Source: JAXFPC01 sp034180005
GTDB lineage: Bacteria > Bacillota > Negativicutes > Acidaminococcales > Acidaminococcaceae
Direction of reading: 5' to 3'
NCBI GenBank assembly: GCA_034180005.1
Contig: JAXFPC010000011.1
Location: forward strand, 1-10,170
DNA: 10,170 nt
Numbering within the stretch: the first letter of the stretch is position 1; each line of letters begins with the position of its first letter. This document shows positions 6,208 to 10,170 of this stretch, piece by piece. A program made the translations under genes and the position numbers. Under the pieces are notes generated by a model. The model saw nothing but the letters and a program-made list of their open reading frames with translations, was not told the origin of the DNA and ran no database searches.

Positions 6208-7206
6208 TCAGTTAAGCTGCGGTAAAGAACGACCTCTGCCCAGATCCTTCAGCATTTGCATATCTCTTTCGGTACCGCGCCCGGCTGTGGTAAGATAGCC
6301 GCCTATCATAATGCCGCTGGCACCTCCGTTGAGCGCCAGGGACTGTAAATCACGCAGATTAACTTCCCTGCCGCCTGCCGTTCTTATCTGCGCCTTCGGC
6401 AGAATAAAGCGGTAAACCGCAAAGGCTCTCAAAATTTCTAAAGGAGCCAGTGCCTTATTTTCAGCAAACGGTGTTCCCGGTATTGGCGTGAGCATATTGA
6501 TGGGTACGGAATCTATGCCGAGCTCTTTGATGGTAAAAGCCATTTCCACGCGTTGCTCCGGAGTTTCTCCCAACCCGAAGATACCGCCGCTACAAACACG
6601 CAACCCTGCCGCCTGAGCATTTTTTATGGTGAAAAATTTGTCATTGTAATCATGGGTAGTGCAGATATCGGGAAAGTAACTGGCCGCCGTTTCCAAATTG
6701 GAGTGATAACGGGTCACACCTGCCGCTTTGAGCTCCAGTGCCTGCTCCTGAGTCAAAATACCCAAGGAAGCGCATACTTCTATACCAAGTTCTTCCCTGA
6801 TGCGTTTCAGAACCCTGCAAATATTGGTGAAATCATCAGCTTTGCTTTGTCCGCGTCCGCTGGTAACCACCGAAAAGCGTACCGCTCCCGCTTCTTTCGC
6901 CTTGACGGCAGCCGCCATAATTTCTTCTTCATCCAGCAGCCCGTATTCCTTAACTCCGGTCTGATAGTGAGCAGATTGCGCGCAGAACTTGCAATTTTCA
7001 CTGCATTTGCCGCTGCGACCGTTAATAATAGCACAGCAGTCCACATCATCTCCGGCGAACTTTTGACGTATTTTGTCAGCCATGGCCAGAAGGAGCATCG
7101 TATCCTCATCACTTACATTGATAAGATATTCCGCTTCTTCGCGTGTTATTTCCTCTCCGTTGAGAACCTTGTCGGCCAAAGCGATTATTTTTTGCATCGT
7201 TATCAT
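6208..7206 (-). CDS. bioB: Biotin synthase (anaerobe-type auxiliary cluster likely)
   Basis: BioB is a radical SAM enzyme that inserts sulfur into dethiobiotin to make biotin. The chosen start gives 332 residues. The SAM cluster motif is C68-SEN-C72-KF-C75. Conserved BioB blocks include YHSNLETA (167-174), VCSGGIFGLGE (204-214), PINMLTPIPGTPF (235-247) and IRTAGGRE (274-281). By alignment from memory with E. coli BioB, C145 and C205 match C128 and C188, and R275 matches R260. The C97 position is serine (RFSVVTSGRG, S112), and a Cys pair, C57-C58, lies 10 residues before the SAM motif. This pattern suggests a non-[2Fe-2S] auxiliary cluster. AAGGA lies 4 nt before the ATG at 7206. Upstream in-frame ATGs (7254, 7248, 7233) lack a Shine-Dalgarno and lie within or next to the promoter and operator. 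No other biotin genes are in the window. Confidence 0.96.
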   Translation of the reverse strand: MITMQKIIALADKVLNGEEITREEAEYLINVSDEDTMLLLAMADKIRQKFAGDDVDCCAIINGRSGKCSENCKFCAQSAHYQTGVKEYGLLDEEEIMAAAVKAKEAGAVRFSVVTSGRGQSKADDFTNICRVLKRIREELGIEVCASLGILTQEQALELKAAGVTRYHSNLETAASYFPDICTTHDYNDKFFTIKNAQAAGLRVCSGGIFGLGETPEQRVEMAFTIKELGIDSVPINMLTPIPGTPFAENKALAPLEILRAFAVYRFILPKAQIRTAGGREVNLRDLQSLALNGGASGIMIGGYLTTAGRGTERDMQMLKDLGRGRSLPQLN

Positions 7207-7217
7207 CCCGTCCTTAT

Positions 7218-7248
7218 ATGTAAACTCTTTCATGTTTTTAGTTAACAT
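7218..7248 (-). promoter_or_regulatory. BirA-type biotin operator
   Basis: On the minus strand ATGTTAAC (7248-7241), a 15-nt spacer and GTTTACAT (7225-7218) form an inverted repeat with one mismatch. Half-site sequence and spacing match the known BirA boxes (TTGTAAAC or TTGTTAAC, N14-16, GTTTACAA or GTTAACAA). It begins about 6 nt past the -10 box, so it covers the likely transcription start. BirA loaded with biotinoyl-AMP would be expected to block bioB transcription when biotin is plentiful. No birA gene is in the window. Confidence 0.85.
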
Positions 7249-7253
7249 AGACA

Positions 7254-7282
7254 ATTATACTGAACCGACTGCAAATAGTCAA
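7254..7282 (-). promoter_or_regulatory. bioB promoter
   Basis: On the minus strand TTGACT (7282-7277), a 17-nt spacer and TATAAT (7259-7254) form a nearly consensus vegetative promoter. The predicted start is near 7247, the edge of the BirA operator. The -35 lies only 17 nt after the autotransporter stop codon. Confidence 0.88.
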
Positions 7283-7299
7283 CCGCTTTTTATAATAGT

Positions 7300-10170
7300 T
7301 CAGAAGTTCCAACGTAATCCTGCATCAACTCTCCATTTACCGGAAAGATCGGCACCAAAACTTCTCGTGAACGTACCGTACAAGTGCGCATTCTTGTCTA
7401 CCATACAACTGCCTCCCAGTTCTAAATCAATCCAGCTGTCATGCATGTTGATTTCTGTACTGCTGGTAGGCTCTCCTTCTGCACTGAAAGTACTGCGTAA
7501 CTTTCCACCGAATTCATGCGCCAACGCTAGTTTCAGGAACAAATTGCTTGTCTTCGTTTCTCGACCGATTCCCATTCCCAAGCGACCGATCAAGCTATTA
7601 TATCCGTCCTGCTGCACATGCATTTTTTTATTGCCTGCATAGTCACTAACAGCATCGTAGTCTTTAGCTGCCAAACGTCCTGCCGTCAATTCAACGCTAG
7701 GATCAAAATAGGAACCGTTTGCCGTTACAAATCGTTTACCATATTCAGCGCTGAAAGACATGCCCCAAGTTTTGTAGCTGCCGTCCAGTCTATGGGCCAT
7801 ATCATTATGCACCTTGTAATCATTCTTAATTCGGCTACCTCTGACAATCAGGTCAAGATATCGACCGTCTTCGCTCTGCTTTGTTCCGTAAAAAGCCAGA
7901 CTGCCCAACTTTTCCTTACCGATGCCTGTCGCATACGTATCGCTGGCTGTGCCGTAATCCAGTGCAATACCCAAAATCCATTCGCCTTTTTTCTTATCGA
8001 AACCAATCTGAGATATATTATACCTTTGTTTAAAGGTAGTTTTTGATTTATTCAATTCATTCTTTCCGCCCAGATATCTGGCCCATATTCCACAATCTTC
8101 TTTGTTCAACCGCACATCACCCATACGTCTCTGAAGATCATTATTATTTGATCGCCACAATAAAGCTGCCGCACTCATAGCTGTTTTAGATCCACGCATC
8201 ATTACCGTTTCTTCATCACCGTAAATGATGGGTGGATTGGGTGGTGTAGGTGGTTCCGGAGGATTTGGAGGAGTAGGTGGTTCCGGAGGAGTAGGTGGTT
8301 CCGGATCGTCTTCTGTTGTCGGAGTATACAGGTATTGCCCCTGTCCGTTATCCTCCTTGAAAGTAATGGGACCAGTCTTCATTTCAGCTGACTGCGCTGT
8401 CAAGCCTTCTGCAATTTTCACCGTACCTGTCAGGTTACTTTCATTACCTTCTCCCTGAATTGCATATCCTGAATAATACAACTTCTCCGCCAATGTGTTC
8501 AAAGTGTCGCTGACCAAGTTCTTATCTGTTGCCAAACGTGAAGACGTATTCAGCCCGGTATTATCAGTCAGCAGTGTAATGCTGCTGCCTTCCGCAGCTT
8601 TATTTACTGTCACATTACCGCCCAATACTTTTGCAGCCTTGTTGCCGTACAGCGCTGCATTTTCACGTTCGCCGTTCTCTACAATTTCATGTTTATAGAT
8701 GACGGTACTATTGCCATTGTAATTATCTATCAAAAGATTTCCGGTCTCCGAATTCGGTGCTTCCGTAAGAGAAGTAATCTGCCCTTGAATTGACTGCCCA
8801 CTCAAAATTCCGGTATTACCTATAAACGCCCGAGATCCTGTCATATCAATCACACCGTTATCTCCATTGAATAACTTTAATTTACTGTCTGCCGGCAGAC
8901 CTTTGATATCCTTCTGCCCCTTTGTTATCGCATTATGCCAGGTAGCTCCGTCCTTCAACGTGAGAGTCATATTGCCACCCATATTAAAGCCGGTCCAGTA
9001 CGAATCGCCGCCTTCGGCGATTACCTCCATAACGCTATCACTATAGCCTTTCCAGTATCCGCCATTCTTTATGAACAGACTCACGGAACCCAATTGTCCC
9101 GGAGATACCCCATAACCGCGACTATCTGTGTAATTCCCGAGCCAATATGATCCAGGAGTAGACAAACCCATACGGGCCCTTCCCTTAGATCCCATGCCGC
9201 CACGTGTAGATACGTCGCCCTCAACAACTAAGCGATTAGTTCCTGCGCCAATAATATTTCCTTCTGAGTCTTTTTTGATATTAAGATTAATACTTCCCTC
9301 ATTCGAGCTGACAAACTCACCGTAGCACCAAAGAGCGGCATAACCATTTCTTACCTTAATAGAGCCTCCCCCAATGTTAATCTCACTGGCTGTAGCCGCA
9401 AGAGCTGTTTTCCCGCCAAAAGTATTACCACCCGGACGATCCTTGGATGTATCACCGTCAACCTCAATATCCACCAAACCGTCGACATTTACAGTGGTGC
9501 AAACTCCCTGTATGCCGTTTCTTGCCTTGATTCCACTGTTACCGCCAATCCATGAGGGATCAAAACCAGCCCTAATCTTCAGTACTTTATTTTCCTGATC
9601 CGCACCGCCATTATGAATGTCAATTATGCCGCCGCTATTTGCATAAATGCCTGCAGCATAGAGATTCTTATTCTCGCCGCTCACATTTATGTTGATAGCA
9701 CCAGGATTATTAATTACCACATGACTTCCCTTTGTTGTAGCTGCAATTCCGCTGAACTTATCCGAATTTATATTCAGCGTATTCCCATTCATATCTATTA
9801 CCGTAGGAAGCACATCCGAAGTGCTAGATACAGCCGCCCACGTTTCACCTAATTCCCATGCGCCGCCGTTTATTTTTGCAGAAGCGTTAATATTGGTGAC
9901 ATCTTTCGTAAAATTATATACGCCATTTTTCAAAACACCATTATTAACATATTCCTGATCTACATTTTCATCTCCCGTGATAGCCGTACTGAAAGTATCC
10001 ACTTCCTGCTCTCCGGGAATTACAGGATCAGTTGCAGGAGTATAAAGATACTGCCCCTGTCCGTTATCCTCCTTGAAAGTAATGGGACCAGTCTTCATTT
10101 CAGCTGACTGCGCTGTCAAGCCTTCTGCAATTTTCACCGTACCTGTCAGGTTACTTTCATTACCTTCTCC
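7300..10170 (-). CDS. Type V autotransporter adhesin-like protein, N-terminus beyond the window
   Basis: The reading frame is open to the window edge, giving 956 visible residues and no true start. A GTG at 10137 lies inside the repeated segment and is not a credible start. The passenger is Gly/Asn/Ser/Thr-rich with short beta-strand repeats (INIGGGSIKV, GSINLNI, MTLTLKDGATW), consistent with a surface beta-helix. A Pro-rich linker of PEPPTPP/NPP units (8307-8230) leads to a C-terminal ~300-residue barrel (about 8205-7303). The barrel has alternating aromatic strands and ends LRWNF, a terminal aromatic typical of Bam-inserted proteins. It should be secreted by the Sec/Bam route through an outer membrane. 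The segment at the window edge recurs 1716 bp downstream, so the passenger probably carries at least two related modules. The ligand is unknown. No terminator is visible after the stop. Confidence 0.9.
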   Translation of the reverse strand, partial: GEGNESNLTGTVKIAEGLTAQSAEMKTGPITFKEDNGQGQYLYTPATDPVIPGEQEVDTFSTAITGDENVDQEYVNNGVLKNGVYNFTKDVTNINASAKINGGAWELGETWAAVSSTSDVLPTVIDMNGNTLNINSDKFSGIAATTKGSHVVINNPGAININVSGENKNLYAAGIYANSGGIIDIHNGGADQENKVLKIRAGFDPSWIGGNSGIKARNGIQGVCTTVNVDGLVDIEVDGDTSKDRPGGNTFGGKTALAATASEINIGGGSIKVRNGYAALWCYGEFVSSNEGSINLNIKKDSEGNIIGAGTNRLVVEGDVSTRGGMGSKGRARMGLSTPGSYWLGNYTDSRGYGVSPGQLGSVSLFIKNGGYWKGYSDSVMEVIAEGGDSYWTGFNMGGNMTLTLKDGATWHNAITKGQKDIKGLPADSKLKLFNGDNGVIDMTGSRAFIGNTGILSGQSIQGQITSLTEAPNSETGNLLIDNYNGNSTVIYKHEIVENGERENAALYGNKAAKVLGGNVTVNKAAEGSSITLLTDNTGLNTSSRLATDKNLVSDTLNTLAEKLYYSGYAIQGEGNESNLTGTVKIAEGLTAQSAEMKTGPITFKEDNGQGQYLYTPTTEDDPEPPTPPEPPTPPNPPEPPTPPNPPIIYGDEETVMMRGSKTAMSAAALLWRSNNNDLQRRMGDVRLNKEDCGIWARYLGGKNELNKSKTTFKQRYNISQIGFDKKKGEWILGIALDYGTASDTYATGIGKEKLGSLAFYGTKQSEDGRYLDLIVRGSRIKNDYKVHNDMAHRLDGSYKTWGMSFSAEYGKRFVTANGSYFDPSVELTAGRLAAKDYDAVSDYAGNKKMHVQQDGYNSLIGRLGMGIGRETKTSNLFLKLALAHEFGGKLRSTFSAEGEPTSSTEINMHDSWIDLELGGSCMVDKNAHLYGTFTRSFGADLSGKWRVDAGLRWNF
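8230..8307 (-). repeat. Tandem Pro-rich linker repeat in the autotransporter
   Basis: Short in-frame units of 15-30 bp encode repeated PEPPTPP and PNPP motifs between passenger and barrel. On the plus strand they read as recurring ggtggttccggagga-like blocks. They form an extended spacer and may vary in copy number by slippage in multiples of three. Confidence 0.8.
8336..8454 (-). repeat. Direct repeat, copy 2 (end of the last passenger module)
   Basis: These 119 bp are identical, base for base, to 10052-10170 in the same orientation and frame. They encode GEGNESNLTGTVKIAEGLTA and the residues that follow, up to GQGQ. The next 21 bp (8335-8315) diverge with 5 mismatches. After this copy comes the Pro-rich linker. 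Confidence 0.97.
10052..10170 (-). repeat. Direct repeat, copy 1 (end of a preceding passenger module)
   Basis: Identical to 8336-8454 at a distance of exactly 1716 bp (572 codons). The identity is cut only by the window edge, so its full length is unknown. After this copy the protein continues into a new passenger module (TDPVIPGEQEVDTFSTAITG) instead of the Pro-rich linker. Confidence 0.97.

Noticed and set aside
6553..7245. Plus-strand ORF of 230 codons opposite bioB
   Set aside because: It is antisense to conserved bioB motifs, and its far end would overlap the bioB operator. The protein has no recognisable features.
8228..8308. Short tandem blocks that could suggest a CRISPR array
   Set aside because: Units are 15-30 bp, in frame and Pro-coding, with no unique spacers. 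It is the linker of the autotransporter.
10135..10137. GTG as the autotransporter start codon
   Set aside because: The frame stays open to the window edge, and the same residues occur inside the protein 572 residues later. No signal peptide follows it, so it is an internal valine.

Overview
The window most likely comes from a Negativicutes bacterium, a Firmicute with an outer membrane (an Acidaminococcaceae or Phascolarctobacterium-like genome is plausible but unproven). The Firmicutes side is shown by the rapZ-yvcK-whiA cluster, a SCIFF peptide with its radical SAM maturase, and an anaerobe-type biotin synthase. The outer membrane is shown by a large type V autotransporter with a C-terminal beta-barrel ending in Trp-Asn-Phe. 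Every gene I can support lies on the minus strand, so the window is read from high to low coordinates.

Layout in transcription order. (1) 10170-7300 is the C-terminal 956 residues of an autotransporter: repetitive beta-helix passenger, Pro-rich linker and barrel. Its start lies beyond the window. A 119-bp perfect direct repeat with a 1716-bp period, exactly 572 codons, suggests duplicated passenger modules. (2) 7282-6170 is a self-contained bioB unit: near-consensus promoter, BirA-type operator at the start of transcription, bioB and a strong terminator. (3) 6129-2016 is the operon rapZ-yvcK-whiA followed with no gap by a membrane-anchored NodB-family polysaccharide deacetylase. (4) 1987-275 is the SCIFF ranthipeptide locus: promoter, the roughly 48-residue six-cysteine precursor scfA, an intergenic terminator-like hairpin, the maturase scfB and a second hairpin. 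(5) 314-1 has no gene but holds a very strong leftward promoter (TTGACA-N17-TATTAT) and a structured leader, suggesting a stable-RNA operon (probably rRNA) just outside the window.

Functional picture. rapZ, yvcK and whiA tie central carbon and amino-sugar metabolism to envelope growth and division, and the deacetylase acts on envelope polysaccharide. The SCIFF pair is a conserved RiPP system of poorly known role; neither a transporter nor a peptidase is encoded beside it here. bioB appears to be controlled by biotin through BirA. Its product lacks one of the classical [2Fe-2S] cysteines and has extra cysteines near the SAM cluster, as expected for the alternative auxiliary-cluster class of anaerobes.

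No wholly undescribed system is evident. The most rewarding items are the SCIFF locus with its internal attenuator, the atypical biotin synthase with its operator, and the modular duplication in the autotransporter.
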